Below are positions 35,774 through 44,632 of a stretch of DNA of 64,000 nt, one piece after another (the first letter of the stretch is position 1; each line of letters opens with the position of its first letter). The notes beneath the pieces are model-generated. The model had not been told where the DNA came from. It saw only the letters and a list, made by a program, of their open reading frames with translations, and made no database searches. The translations under genes were made by a program, and so were the position numbers. Source of the stretch: Sphingomonas sp. ATCC 31555 (GTDB lineage Bacteria > Pseudomonadota > Alphaproteobacteria > Sphingomonadales > Sphingomonadaceae); the NCBI RefSeq assembly GCF_000282895.1, contig NZ_ALBQ01000004.1:87077-151076 (forward strand), read 5' to 3'.

Positions 35774-35970
35774 GCGCCTGCCGCTTGCATATTGGAGAGC
35801 TCCCAGTGCCGGAACCGCCCGAGCGTGCCGCGAGTCAGCCGCAAATCGCGGCGCGGTTTATCGGAAGATCGACGGGGTTCATGCACCGCGCCTTCCTGCG
35901 GGAGCGCGATCGCTTTTGCAAACCGTAGCCCGCCCGCCTAGATCGGCGCCAACCGTTGAGAGGAGCCTGT

Positions 35971-37158
35971 ATGTCCGCCGATCCGATCGTGATCCTTTCC
36001 TATGCCCGCACGCCGATGGGCAGTTTTCAGGGATGTCTCGCCGATGCTAGCGCTACCGACCTCGGCGCCACGGCGGTGGGCGCCGCTGTCGAGCGCGCCG
36101 GGCTACACGGCGAGGCCGTCGAGCGCATCTATATGGGCTGCGTGCTTCCCGCCGGACTAGGCCAGGCTCCGGCCCGGCAGGCCGCACTGAAGGCCGGCCT
36201 GCCGCTGCACATCGAAGCGACAACGATCAACAAGATGTGCGGATCGGGCATGCAGGCGACGATCATGGCGGCCGAGGCGCTTGCCGCCGGCTCGGCCGGT
36301 CTACTGGTCGCCGGGGGCATGGAGAGCATGACCAACGCGCCCTATCTGTCGATGCGTCACCGCAATGGCGCGCGCATCGGCCACGACGTGCTGAAGGACC
36401 ATATGTTCCTGGACGGGCTGGAAGATGCCTATGAGCCCGGCCGGCTGATGGGCAGCTTCGCGGAGGAAACCGCCGGCGAATATCAGTTCACCCGCGATGC
36501 GCAGGACGCCTTCGCCATCGCGAGCCTCGAGCGTGCCAAGGCGGCACAGACCAGCGGAGCGTTCGACCGGGAGATCGTCCCCGTCGATTTGCAGGGCCGT
36601 AAGGGCGTCGTGACCGTGGCGCTTGACGAGCAGCCTGGGAAAGCCGATCCGGCGAAGATCCCGACGCTCAAGCCGGCTTTCGCCAAGGACGGCACGATCA
36701 CCGCCGCCAATGCCTCGTCGATCTCGGACGGGGCAGCGGCGCTGGTGCTGGCCCGCGCATCGGTCGCGGAAAAGTTGGGTCTGACGCCGATCGCGCGGAT
36801 CGTCTCTCATGCCGCCCACGCACACGCGCCGGCGCGCTTCACTACCGCACCAGTCTTCGCCATGCGCAAGGCGCTGGAGAAAGCTGGCTGGCAAACGGGC
36901 GATGTAGATCTTTTCGAGGTTAACGAAGCCTTTGCCTGCGTGACGATGATCGCGATGCAGGACCTGGGCCTCAGCCATGACGTGGTAAACATTCATGGCG
37001 GTGCATGCGCGCTAGGCCATCCTATCGGCGCGAGCGGTGCGCGAGTGCTGGCGACGCTGCTATCGGCGCTGGAACGCAAGGGCCAGAAGCGCGGCCTGGC
37101 ATCGCTGTGCATCGGCGGAGGCGAAGCGACAGCCGTGGCGGTGGAACTCATGGACTGA
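35971..37158 (+). CDS. Acetyl-CoA acetyltransferase (thiolase)
   Basis: The 395-residue cytoplasmic enzyme joins or splits acyl-CoA by Claisen condensation. The nucleophilic cysteine is Cys90 in NKMCGSGMQ. The other catalytic motifs are GHPIGASGAR and the C-terminal CIGGGEATAVAVE, with VNEAFAC between them. These are typical of biosynthetic-type thiolases (acetoacetyl-CoA, as in PHA or mevalonate supply). ATG 35971 has GAGAGGAG upstream. Neighbours are not beta-oxidation or PHA genes, so the pathway is not fixed. Confidence 0.94.
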   Translation: MSADPIVILSYARTPMGSFQGCLADASATDLGATAVGAAVERAGLHGEAVERIYMGCVLPAGLGQAPARQAALKAGLPLHIEATTINKMCGSGMQATIMAAEALAAGSAGLLVAGGMESMTNAPYLSMRHRNGARIGHDVLKDHMFLDGLEDAYEPGRLMGSFAEETAGEYQFTRDAQDAFAIASLERAKAAQTSGAFDREIVPVDLQGRKGVVTVALDEQPGKADPAKIPTLKPAFAKDGTITAANASSISDGAAALVLARASVAEKLGLTPIARIVSHAAHAHAPARFTTAPVFAMRKALEKAGWQTGDVDLFEVNEAFACVTMIAMQDLGLSHDVVNIHGGACALGHPIGASGARVLATLLSALERKGQKRGLASLCIGGGEATAVAVELMD

Positions 37159-37216
37159 CGAGTTGCGCGAGCGAGCGCTGCTCGACATGCGGGAGGAAAG
37201 AAGTCATCCCTCTCCC

Positions 37217-37861
37217 ATGTCTTCCTACGGCTCTGCCTGGCGCGGGCTTCCGCGACCGCAGCTGGCGTCGCTCCTGCTCCTCGGCCTCGCCGTCGTCTTT
37301 GCGAACATCCGCCAGCCCTACCCGGAAATCGCGCCGCTGCAGCACCTGCCGACCGTGCTGCTGCTTTTGGCGGCCCCGCCTCTGCTGCGGCGCTGGCCCT
37401 TATCGGATGCCGCTATCGTCGGCTTGCTCCTCTTCTGGCTGCTCCACACGCTGGGTGGCCGCTACACCTATTCGAACGTCCCCTATGACGCCTGGGCGGT
37501 CGCTCTTACTGGGCACAGCATCGGCGGCACGCTCGGGCTTGTGCGCAACGGCTATGACCGGTTCGTGCATCTGGCGTTCGGCCTGCTGTGGGTGGCACCT
37601 GTTGCACAGGCGATGCACCGCCACGCCAGCATGGGGCGGCGTGCGGGCGTGTGGACCGCATTCCTGTTCGTCGGTGCAATGAGTGCCTTTTACGAGATCT
37701 TCGAATGGCTGCTGACGATCCTCATCGCCCCAGACATGGCCGATGAGTATAACGGCCAGCAGGGCGATGCTTGGGATCCGCAAAAGGATATGGCGATCGC
37801 CTTATTCGGCGCCGCCCTCGCTGCGATTTGGCTTTGGCCCCGCAGGAACGACGCCGCCTGA
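37217..37861 (+). CDS. DUF2238 (YjdF-like) membrane protein
   Basis: The 214-residue product has about six hydrophobic segments and the DUF2238 signatures GGRYTYSNVPYDAW, NGYDRFVHLAFGLL and SAFYEIFEWLL. The acidic NGQQGDAWDPQKDM loop precedes the last helix. The family occurs widely in bacteria; its function is unknown. Start choice is uncertain: ATG 37217 gives the family N-terminus, while ATG 37187 would add ten residues and place a GGGAGGAAAG stretch inside the gene. It follows the thiolase by 58 bases. Confidence 0.85.
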   Translation: MSSYGSAWRGLPRPQLASLLLLGLAVVFANIRQPYPEIAPLQHLPTVLLLLAAPPLLRRWPLSDAAIVGLLLFWLLHTLGGRYTYSNVPYDAWAVALTGHSIGGTLGLVRNGYDRFVHLAFGLLWVAPVAQAMHRHASMGRRAGVWTAFLFVGAMSAFYEIFEWLLTILIAPDMADEYNGQQGDAWDPQKDMAIALFGAALAAIWLWPRRNDAA

Positions 37862-37874
37862 TCGCGGCGCCCGT

Positions 37875-38357
37875 CTACCGCACCGCCTCCCCCGGATCGG
37901 TCCCCCAAAGACGCGCCTGCTCGACATAGCCTGCGCGGCCCGCGACGTCGAACCAGCACCAGCCGGCGTTGCACGCGCTGATCCGCCCCACCACTCCCGG
38001 GGCCGCGCGCCAGCTGATGTGCGAATCGCCCGCGGGGGTGCGTCGCAGTTCGGCCACGCCGCCGCGCACGATTCCCGTGCGTTTGTCCTCGAGCAGGTTT
38101 GCCTGCATCCAGCCTTCCGCGCCATCCGGATCGCGCACCTTCAGCCATGCGCCGTAACTGGCGACCACCTTCAGCGGCAGGCCGCGGCGCTGATAGAACC
38201 AACTGGTCGGATAGTTGCGCCCCGGCCCGCTACGCATCCGCGCCTTGCTGGCCTTCAGCGAGGCATAATAAGGCGGCTTGCGCTCCGCATGCGCAGGAGC
38301 GGCGAACGCCAGGACCGCCAGAGTCAAAAGTCCAATCGAGAAGCATCGATGCTGCAT
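37875..38357 (-). CDS. Exported protein with bacterial SH3-like domains
   Basis: The 160-residue product has a signal peptide (IGLLTLAVLAFAAPAHA, cleaved near residue 24). Two SH3-like folds follow: SKARMRSGPGRNYPTSWFYQRRGLPLKV with WLKVRDPDGAEGWMQANLL, then AELRRTPAG with CNAGWCWFDVAGRAGYVEQ. Proteins like this bind periplasmic cell-wall components or act as accessory domains, but the ligand here is unknown. It is convergent with the DUF2238 gene, with 13 bases between the two stops. Confidence 0.85.
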   Translation of the reverse strand: MQHRCFSIGLLTLAVLAFAAPAHAERKPPYYASLKASKARMRSGPGRNYPTSWFYQRRGLPLKVVASYGAWLKVRDPDGAEGWMQANLLEDKRTGIVRGGVAELRRTPAGDSHISWRAAPGVVGRISACNAGWCWFDVAGRAGYVEQARLWGTDPGEAVR

Positions 38358-38431
38358 GGCCCCGTCTATCGACCAGCGGCGCAAGCGCTTCAACCGTTGA
38401 CTGCATCGAACGCACTCGCCAAGCCATTGCC

Positions 38432-39430
38432 ATGGCCGATCCAAAGCGACCGTCCCGCCCCCGGGTGATTTTAACGCGCGCGCTGCCGCACGCCAGCGAA
38501 GCGCGAATGGGCGAGCTGTTCGACTCGGTACCGAATCCCGACGATCGCGCGATGGACGCCGCGGCTCTCTCCGCCGCCATGGCCGATGCCGACGTGCTGG
38601 TGCCGACCGTCACCGACCGCATTACAACGGATCTGATAGCCGCCGCGCCCAATCGGTTGCGGCTGATCGCCAATTACGGCGCCGGCGTCGGCCATATCGA
38701 CCTCAAGGCCGCTCGCGCCCGCGGCATCGTCGTTACCAACACCCCCGGCGTGCTGACCGACGATACCGCCGACATGGCGATGGCGCTGATCCTCGCCGTG
38801 CCGCGCCGACTGGTGGAAGGCGACAAGCTGGTCCGCTCGGGCGCGTGGCGCGGCTGGAGCCCCACCAGTATGCGCGGCCACCGGATCGGGGGGCGCAGGC
38901 TAGGCATCCTCGGTATGGGCCGTATCGGCCAGGCGGTGGCGCAGCGCGCGCGGGCGTTTGGGCTGCAGATCCATTATCATGGGCGGCATCGCGTGCATGA
39001 GGTGCTGGAGCACCAGCTCGGCGCAACCTATCACGACGATCTCGACGCGATGCTGGAAGCGATCGACATCCTGACGATTCACACGCCGCACACGGCCACC
39101 ACCAGCGGCCTGATCGACGCTCGGCGGCTCGATCTGCTCGGGCCCAACGCTTGGCTGGTCAACACCGCGCGCGGCGAGATCGTCGATCCGAACGCGCTGG
39201 TAGCAGCGCTACAGGAACGCCGCATCGCAGGTGCCGGGCTCGACGTCTATGTCGACGAGCCGAACGTCGATCCGCGGCTAATGGGGCTCGAAAATGTCGT
39301 GCTGCTGCCGCACCTCGGCTCAGCGACTTTCGAGGCGCGCGAGGCGATGGGTATGAAGGTCATCGCCAATATCCGCAGCTGGGCGGACGGGCATCGCCCG
39401 CCGGATCAGGTGTTTGAGGGGTGGCTGTAA
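38432..39430 (+). CDS. D-isomer specific 2-hydroxyacid dehydrogenase (glyoxylate reductase-like)
   Basis: The 332-residue product is an NAD(P)H-dependent dehydrogenase of the D-2-hydroxyacid family. It shows LIANYGAGVGHIDLKAA, the nucleotide motif LGILGMGRIGQAVAQRA, LVNTARGEIVD, and the catalytic triad in NTARGE (Arg), VDEPNVDP (Glu) and LPHLGSAT (His). The GyaR-like pattern suggests glyoxylate or hydroxypyruvate reduction, which would fit a genome with glcB, but the exact substrate is not proven. ATG 38432 follows the divergent SH3 gene by about 75 bases. Confidence 0.93.
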   Translation: MADPKRPSRPRVILTRALPHASEARMGELFDSVPNPDDRAMDAAALSAAMADADVLVPTVTDRITTDLIAAAPNRLRLIANYGAGVGHIDLKAARARGIVVTNTPGVLTDDTADMAMALILAVPRRLVEGDKLVRSGAWRGWSPTSMRGHRIGGRRLGILGMGRIGQAVAQRARAFGLQIHYHGRHRVHEVLEHQLGATYHDDLDAMLEAIDILTIHTPHTATTSGLIDARRLDLLGPNAWLVNTARGEIVDPNALVAALQERRIAGAGLDVYVDEPNVDPRLMGLENVVLLPHLGSATFEAREAMGMKVIANIRSWADGHRPPDQVFEGWL

Positions 39431-39439
39431 CACCCATCT

Positions 39440-39550
39440 AAGCCCCTCCCCTTCAGGGTAGAGGTTGGGACGGAGCTGAGTCTCACACAGATCAACCGCT
39501 GTTCTGGAATTCCTTCGCCCTCAAACCCCTCCTCCAAGGAGAAGGGGCTT
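39440..39550. repeat. Intergenic inverted repeat between convergent genes
   Basis: Arms AAGCCCCTCCCCTT (39440-39453) and AAGGAGAAGGGGCTT (39536-39550) are imperfect complements around about 80 bases. It lies between a + strand dehydrogenase and a minus strand oxidoreductase, where it could act as a two-way terminator. It resembles, but is not the same as, the repeat at 17126-17267. Confidence 0.6.
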
Positions 39551-39562
39551 GAAAGTGCGGAT

Positions 39563-40966
39563 TCAATCCCCGGTCAAGATCCGGTCCACCAGTTGCTTCA
39601 CCGTCGGCACGAACCCGTTTGAATAGAAGGGATCGCGCTTGAAGTTGTACGCGGCATGGCCGGCAAACATCAGGTTCTGATCGGTATCGCCGCCATGGGC
39701 GATGTCCTGCAGGGTCTTCTGGATGCAGAAGCTGCGCGGATCGGCCAGTCGGCCGGTCGAGTTGGTCTCGCTATCCGCCCAGGACGAGAACTGGCACTGG
39801 CTTAGGCAGCCCATGCAGTCGGCCTGGTCCTTGCGGATGATCTGCTGGTCCTCGCTGGTCACGAATACTAGCGTGTTGTCCGGCGTCTTGAGCGCACTGG
39901 TGAAGCCCAGGGCATACCATTCGCGTGCACGCAGAAGGTCGTTTCGCGTAACCCAGAAATTCTTGCCCTTCACGCCCACGTCGAGCTGGAAGGTATGGTC
40001 GCCTGCCGCTTCGGTCGAATACGGGATCTGGCGCTCCGAACGCGCTTCGAGGTGGCGCAGGAACGGATTGCGCACCGCACTCGAGTAGAAGCCTGTGGGC
40101 GAGAAGCGGTGCAGCAGCACATCGCCTTCCTCGATCTCCATCAGCTTGGCCTTCCACCCCTCAGGGATCGGGCTTTCCTTGGTGAGCAGCGGACGGGTGC
40201 CGAACTGGAAGGCAATGGCCCCCAACTCTGGATTGTCGATCCAGTCGTTCCAATCGCGCAGATACCACACGCCCCCAGCCATCACGATCGGCACGCTGTC
40301 CGGCAGGCCGCCCTCGCGCATTACCTCACGCAGTGCTTTGACGCGCGGATAGGGGTCCTGCGGCGCGCGCGGGTCCTCGGCGTTGGACAGGCCGTTATGG
40401 CCGCCGGCGAGCCACGGGTCCTCGTAAACCACCGCCGCCAGCCATTCCTGCGCCTTCGAATAGGCCCGCTTCCACAGCGCGCGGAAGGCGCGGCCGGAGC
40501 TGACGATCGGCAGGTAGCTCACCTCATGGTGCGCCGCGATCTCGCTGAGCTTGTAGGGCATGCCCGCGCCGCAGGTGACGCCCGCCACCATGCCCTTGGT
40601 CCGCTCCAGCACGCCCTGGAGGACGCGCTGCGCGCCGCCCATTTCCCAGAGGACGTTGATGTTGATGGCCCCCTTGCCGCCGGCAATGTCGAACGCGCGC
40701 TTCACCTGCTGCACGGCGCCTTCGATGGCGTATTGGATCAGTTCTTCATGGCGCTCGCGGCGCGTGAGGGCACGGTAGATCTGCGGGATGATCTTGCCAT
40801 CCGCGTCGTAGCTGTCGGCGTTGACCGCACTTACCGTGCCGATGCCGCCGGCTGCCGCCCAGGCCCCTGCACTCGCATGGTTGGTCGCGGCGACGCCCTT
40901 CCCACCTTCTACCAGCGGCCAGACCTCGCGACCGTTGTAGTTGATGGGCGAAAGACCCTTGAACAC
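39563..40966 (-). CDS. Nitronate monooxygenase-like FMN oxidoreductase with cysteine cluster
   Basis: The 467-residue product is a TIM-barrel flavoprotein of the nitronate monooxygenase/FabK superfamily. Landmarks are GVAATNHASAGAWAAAGGIG near the N-terminus, GGAQRVLQGVLERTKGMVAGVTCGAG, and PIVMAGGVWYLRDW plus AIAFQFGTRPLLT for the flavin site. The C-terminal region has Cys384, Cys387, Cys391 (CMGCLSQC) and Cys414, which could bind an Fe-S cluster. I chose GTG 40966 because GGAGG lies 4 bases upstream. True nitronate activity is unproven, and family members include enoyl reductases. Confidence 0.85.
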   Translation of the reverse strand: MFKGLSPINYNGREVWPLVEGGKGVAATNHASAGAWAAAGGIGTVSAVNADSYDADGKIIPQIYRALTRRERHEELIQYAIEGAVQQVKRAFDIAGGKGAININVLWEMGGAQRVLQGVLERTKGMVAGVTCGAGMPYKLSEIAAHHEVSYLPIVSSGRAFRALWKRAYSKAQEWLAAVVYEDPWLAGGHNGLSNAEDPRAPQDPYPRVKALREVMREGGLPDSVPIVMAGGVWYLRDWNDWIDNPELGAIAFQFGTRPLLTKESPIPEGWKAKLMEIEEGDVLLHRFSPTGFYSSAVRNPFLRHLEARSERQIPYSTEAAGDHTFQLDVGVKGKNFWVTRNDLLRAREWYALGFTSALKTPDNTLVFVTSEDQQIIRKDQADCMGCLSQCQFSSWADSETNSTGRLADPRSFCIQKTLQDIAHGGDTDQNLMFAGHAAYNFKRDPFYSNGFVPTVKQLVDRILTGD

Positions 40967-41044
40967 ATTGCCTCCACAAAAATTGCCGCACGACGCTAGC
41001 CGGAACGGCCGCAACAAGCGAGTAACAAATAGCGCGGACCTATC

Positions 41045-42178
41045 TCAGCCCAGCACGCCCGGCCGGCCCATCGCCTGCCCATAGAGCCGGGCATGGGCCT
41101 CGACCATCGCTTCCGCATCGAACAACGCCGCAACGCGCAATCGGTTCGCCTCGCCGACCCGCCTGCGCTCTTCCGGGTGCTGCGCAAGGGGATCCAGGCG
41201 GTCGCGCAGCGTCACTTCGCCGCGATCCGGTAGCAAATATCGCTGGTTTGGCTCGGATACCATCGCAGGGATATCCCCTAGCCTGGGTGCCACCACCGTC
41301 AGTCCTGCGGCCATCGCCTGCAACACCGATACCGGCGCCTCTGCGGCCTTGGCCGAGAGCGCGAACAGGTCGAACAACCCCAGATAGCGGTGCGGATCGG
41401 GCAGCACGCCTGGCAAGAATACCTGGTCCTCCACCGCCATCGCCTCGGCCTGGTCAAGGATCGCCTGGCGCTCCGGCCCCTCACCCATGATCACCAGCCG
41501 GAAGCGCGATGTCATGCCGCCCACAGCACGGACGAGCAGCGGCAGATCCTCGACCGGCTGGAGCCCAGAGATACACGCGATGAATATCTCCCCCTTGCGC
41601 CGCTTACTCAGCATCGGCAGCAGCGACGGCTCTGGTGCCTGCGCATAGCGCGCTACCGGCACGCCGCGCGGAATCCGCACAATCCGCTCGGCCGGCTGCT
41701 TCCAGAACTGCAACGCCACCTGCTCGATCCGCGCCGAAGGCACGATCAGCGCATTCGCCGCCGGCAGTGCGAGGCGTCGATACATGTTGCGCATCGTGCT
41801 CTGCTTGCCGGTGTCTCCACCGTCGAGCTCATCCTCGTGATGCACGATCGGCGGCAGTCCCTTGCCGAACACCCGCGCGGCCATCACCCCGTCGATCGCG
41901 CCCCAGCCATGGGTCAGCACCAGATCGAAGCGCCGCATGAACCGCGCGATCGCCTCATAGCGCTTGACCGAAGGCTTGCCGACGAGCGGCGGCGGGTCGA
42001 GCGCGATCTCGTATTTCACATGCTTGTCGATCGCATTCCGTGCGGAGAGCTGATCGGGCAGCGCCGAGACGACGGTGTGCCGGGCACGATCGCCAAAGGC
42101 GTTCATCAGCTGCACCGATCGCGGTTCGCCGCCGTCCATCGCGAAGCTGGAATGAAGATGAAGGATATGGATCGACAT
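41045..42178 (-). CDS. Glycosyltransferase family 4
   Basis: The 377-residue product is a GT-B fold glycosyltransferase. It has HGWGAIDGVMAARVFGKGLP early, VPSARIEQVALQFWKQPAERIVRIPRGV before the nucleotide-sugar domain, and FRLVIMGEGPERQAILDQA in it. The usual E-x7-E site reads AAEAPVSVLQAMAAG, with Gln where the second Glu is normally found. Donor and acceptor are unknown. No other polysaccharide genes are adjacent, and 154 bases separate it from the hydrolase gene downstream. Confidence 0.9.
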   Translation of the reverse strand: MSIHILHLHSSFAMDGGEPRSVQLMNAFGDRARHTVVSALPDQLSARNAIDKHVKYEIALDPPPLVGKPSVKRYEAIARFMRRFDLVLTHGWGAIDGVMAARVFGKGLPPIVHHEDELDGGDTGKQSTMRNMYRRLALPAANALIVPSARIEQVALQFWKQPAERIVRIPRGVPVARYAQAPEPSLLPMLSKRRKGEIFIACISGLQPVEDLPLLVRAVGGMTSRFRLVIMGEGPERQAILDQAEAMAVEDQVFLPGVLPDPHRYLGLFDLFALSAKAAEAPVSVLQAMAAGLTVVAPRLGDIPAMVSEPNQRYLLPDRGEVTLRDRLDPLAQHPEERRRVGEANRLRVAALFDAEAMVEAHARLYGQAMGRPGVLG

Positions 42179-42332
42179 GGGGGCCGGGGTTTAGCGGGCG
42201 TTTGCGGCGCCGTCATCCGTTAGGATGGGGCGCCAAGATCGTATTCGGCTCCGTCGCGCCGTTCCTTCGCAGCTAGGAATGCAGAACGCCAGCCACGCAT
42301 GTGCGATAAGCCTCCCTGGCCTGCGGCGTATC

Positions 42333-43199
42333 TTATGCCACCTTCGCCAGCAGCCGCTCGATACCCGCCACCGCCTCCGGCTCGTCGAGCGTCGGCGCAT
42401 GGCCCACCTGCTCCACCGTCACCAGTTCGGTGCCCGGCGCTCGCGCGACCATCTTGTCGGCGGTTTCGGCGCGCAGGATGTCCGATCGCGCGCCCCGCAC
42501 CACCAGCAGCGGACGGCCGGCAAGCGCGTCGATCGTCGGCCACATATCCGGCCCCGCCTCGTTGCCCGGCACACGGAACGGCTCGGCGATCTTCATGTCG
42601 TAATCAAGCACGATGCGGCCTTGGCTACTCACCCGGTGCAGCCGCTTGGCCATTCCCAGCCACTCCTCGATCCCGTAGTCGGGATACACATCGGCGTTGG
42701 CCTCCGCCATAGCCCGGGCCGCGTGCATCCAGGTGGGATACCATGCGGCTTTCCCGACATAGCTCCGAATGCGCGCAAGCCCCTGCGGGTTCAGCTCCGG
42801 CCCCACGTCGTTCAGGACCGCGCCCGCCAGCTTGCCCCGATCGGTAGCCGCCAGAAGCATTGTCACGATGCCGCCGAGCGACGTGCCGATTGCGACGAAC
42901 TTCTCGATCTTCAGCTCGGCCAGCAGCGCCTCGACATCCTGCAGGTAGATAAGCGGCGCATAGCTCATCGGATCCTTGGCATAGGCGCTTTCGCCGCGCC
43001 CGCGAAACTCGACGCACAGCACCCGCCAATCGCCGGAAAGCCGCGCGGCTAAATCGGCGAAGTCGCGCGCATTGCGGGTAAGCCCCGGGAAACACAGGAC
43101 GGGCGGGCGATCTTTCCGGCCCGGATAGTCGCGATAATGCAGCCGCAGGCCGTCTTTCGACCACCAATATCCGTCGGAATAGTTGCGCCGGTCACCCAT
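42333..43199 (-). CDS. Alpha/beta hydrolase
   Basis: The 288-residue product is an alpha/beta hydrolase without signal peptide. The oxyanion and nucleophile regions read VLCFPGLTRNARDF and AIGTSLGGIVTML (Ser as nucleophile), with a late VGHAPTLDEPEAV supplying the His. The N-terminal GYWWSKDGLRLHYRDY is typical of small-molecule esterases or C-C hydrolases. I chose ATG 43199. The open frame continues upstream across selO but is not coding there. It diverges from selO with only 18 bases between start codons. Substrate unknown. Confidence 0.9.
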   Translation of the reverse strand: MGDRRNYSDGYWWSKDGLRLHYRDYPGRKDRPPVLCFPGLTRNARDFADLAARLSGDWRVLCVEFRGRGESAYAKDPMSYAPLIYLQDVEALLAELKIEKFVAIGTSLGGIVTMLLAATDRGKLAGAVLNDVGPELNPQGLARIRSYVGKAAWYPTWMHAARAMAEANADVYPDYGIEEWLGMAKRLHRVSSQGRIVLDYDMKIAEPFRVPGNEAGPDMWPTIDALAGRPLLVVRGARSDILRAETADKMVARAPGTELVTVEQVGHAPTLDEPEAVAGIERLLAKVA

Positions 43200-43217
43200 C
43201 GTCCCCCATATCGCCGC

Positions 43218-44570
43218 ATGGCCTTCGCTCCGCAACAGGCGATCCTCAGCCTTGGGGATGGCTTCTTCGATCCGGTTCGCCCGGCGCGCTTCCCGCAGAC
43301 GATCCTCCGCTTCCGCAACGATCGCGCCGCGGCGTCGGTCGGTCTCGATGGTTTGAGCGATGCCGAATGGATCGCCCATTTCGGCCGATTCGAACCGCTG
43401 CCGGGCAGCCTGCCGCAGCCGCTGGCGCTCCGGTATCACGGTCATCAGTTCCGCGTGTACAATCCCGAGATCGGCGACGGTCGCGGCTTTCTGTTCGCGC
43501 AGATGACCGACGATCGCGGCCGGCTGATGGACTTCGGCACTAAGGGGTCGGGGCAGACACCGTATAGCCGCTTTGGCGATGGCAGGCTGACGCTGAAGGG
43601 CGGCGTACGCGAGATCCTCGCGACCGAAATGCTGGAGGCGCTGGGGGTGGAAACCTCGCGCAGTTTCTCGTTGATCGAAACCGGGGAGGCGCTCCACCGT
43701 GGCGACGAGCCCTCGCCCACCCGCTCCTCGGTGCTGGTCCGCCTCAGCCACGGCCACATCCGCATCGGCGCGTTCCAGCGGCTTGCGGCGTTCCAGGATC
43801 TGGAGGGGCTGCGCACGCTCACCGCCTATGTGCTGCAGCGATATTTCGGCGAAGGCGACGGGCCGGATGCCCCGGCCCGGCTGCTGGCAGGAGTGGTGGC
43901 GCGCACTGCCCGCATGGCGGGCCGGTTCATGGGGGCGGGGTTCGTTCATGGCGTCCTCAACAGCGACAATATCAACGTCACCGGCGAGAGCTTCGATTAT
44001 GGCCCCTGGCGCTTTACGCCGAGCTGGGCTCCGCATTTCGTCGCGGCCTATTTCGATCAGACTGGCCTCTATGCCTTCGGGCGGCAGGCGGAGGCGATCT
44101 ATTGGGATGCGATGCAGCTCGCCATTTCGCTGCGGCTGATTGCGGAGGAAGCGCCGCTGATCGACGCGCTGGAGGGCTTTGCCGATGCGTTTCATCGCGA
44201 GCAGGCCCAGGCGATCCTCTGGCGGATGGGGCTGGCGCCGCGCGACGAGGCCAATGATCGCGCGCTCGCAGGCGCCGTAGAACGCGCGCTTCAGCAGAGC
44301 GGGGCACCGCTCGACAGCTTCTATTTCGACGTGTTCGGCGGGCAGCTGCCGGATCGATATGGACCCGAATTCGATCCCGTGCGGGGCCTGCTCGCCACGT
44401 ATCGGGCGCGGAAGGATCGGTCAGCCAATCCTTATTGGCGGGGCGCGCCGCAATCGATGCTGATCGACGAGGTCGAGTCGATCTGGTCCGCGATTGCCGA
44501 TCGCGACGATTGGGGGCCGCTGCATGCCAAGGTCGCGGCCATCCGCGCGATGGGTCAGGCACTGGCCTGA
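43218..44570 (+). CDS. selO: Protein adenylyltransferase SelO (YdiU family)
   Basis: This pseudokinase-like enzyme transfers AMP to protein Ser/Thr/Tyr residues and is linked to redox stress. The 450-residue product has the family landmarks DFGTKGSGQTPYSRFGDGRL, LKGGVREILATEMLEALG and FVHGVLNSDNINVTGESFDYGP; the last contains the metal-binding Asn and Asp. It lacks the C-terminal cysteine region of the enterobacterial form, as in other alphaproteobacterial versions. ATG 43218 gives MAFAPQQAILSLGDGFF. It has no clear ribosome site and lies 18 bases from the divergent hydrolase start. Confidence 0.92.
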   Translation: MAFAPQQAILSLGDGFFDPVRPARFPQTILRFRNDRAAASVGLDGLSDAEWIAHFGRFEPLPGSLPQPLALRYHGHQFRVYNPEIGDGRGFLFAQMTDDRGRLMDFGTKGSGQTPYSRFGDGRLTLKGGVREILATEMLEALGVETSRSFSLIETGEALHRGDEPSPTRSSVLVRLSHGHIRIGAFQRLAAFQDLEGLRTLTAYVLQRYFGEGDGPDAPARLLAGVVARTARMAGRFMGAGFVHGVLNSDNINVTGESFDYGPWRFTPSWAPHFVAAYFDQTGLYAFGRQAEAIYWDAMQLAISLRLIAEEAPLIDALEGFADAFHREQAQAILWRMGLAPRDEANDRALAGAVERALQQSGAPLDSFYFDVFGGQLPDRYGPEFDPVRGLLATYRARKDRSANPYWRGAPQSMLIDEVESIWSAIADRDDWGPLHAKVAAIRAMGQALA

Positions 44571-44632
44571 CGAACCGGATTCAGGCAGAAGCCTGGCCAT
44601 CTCTTGCGCCCCACAACGATATCAGAAGAGCC

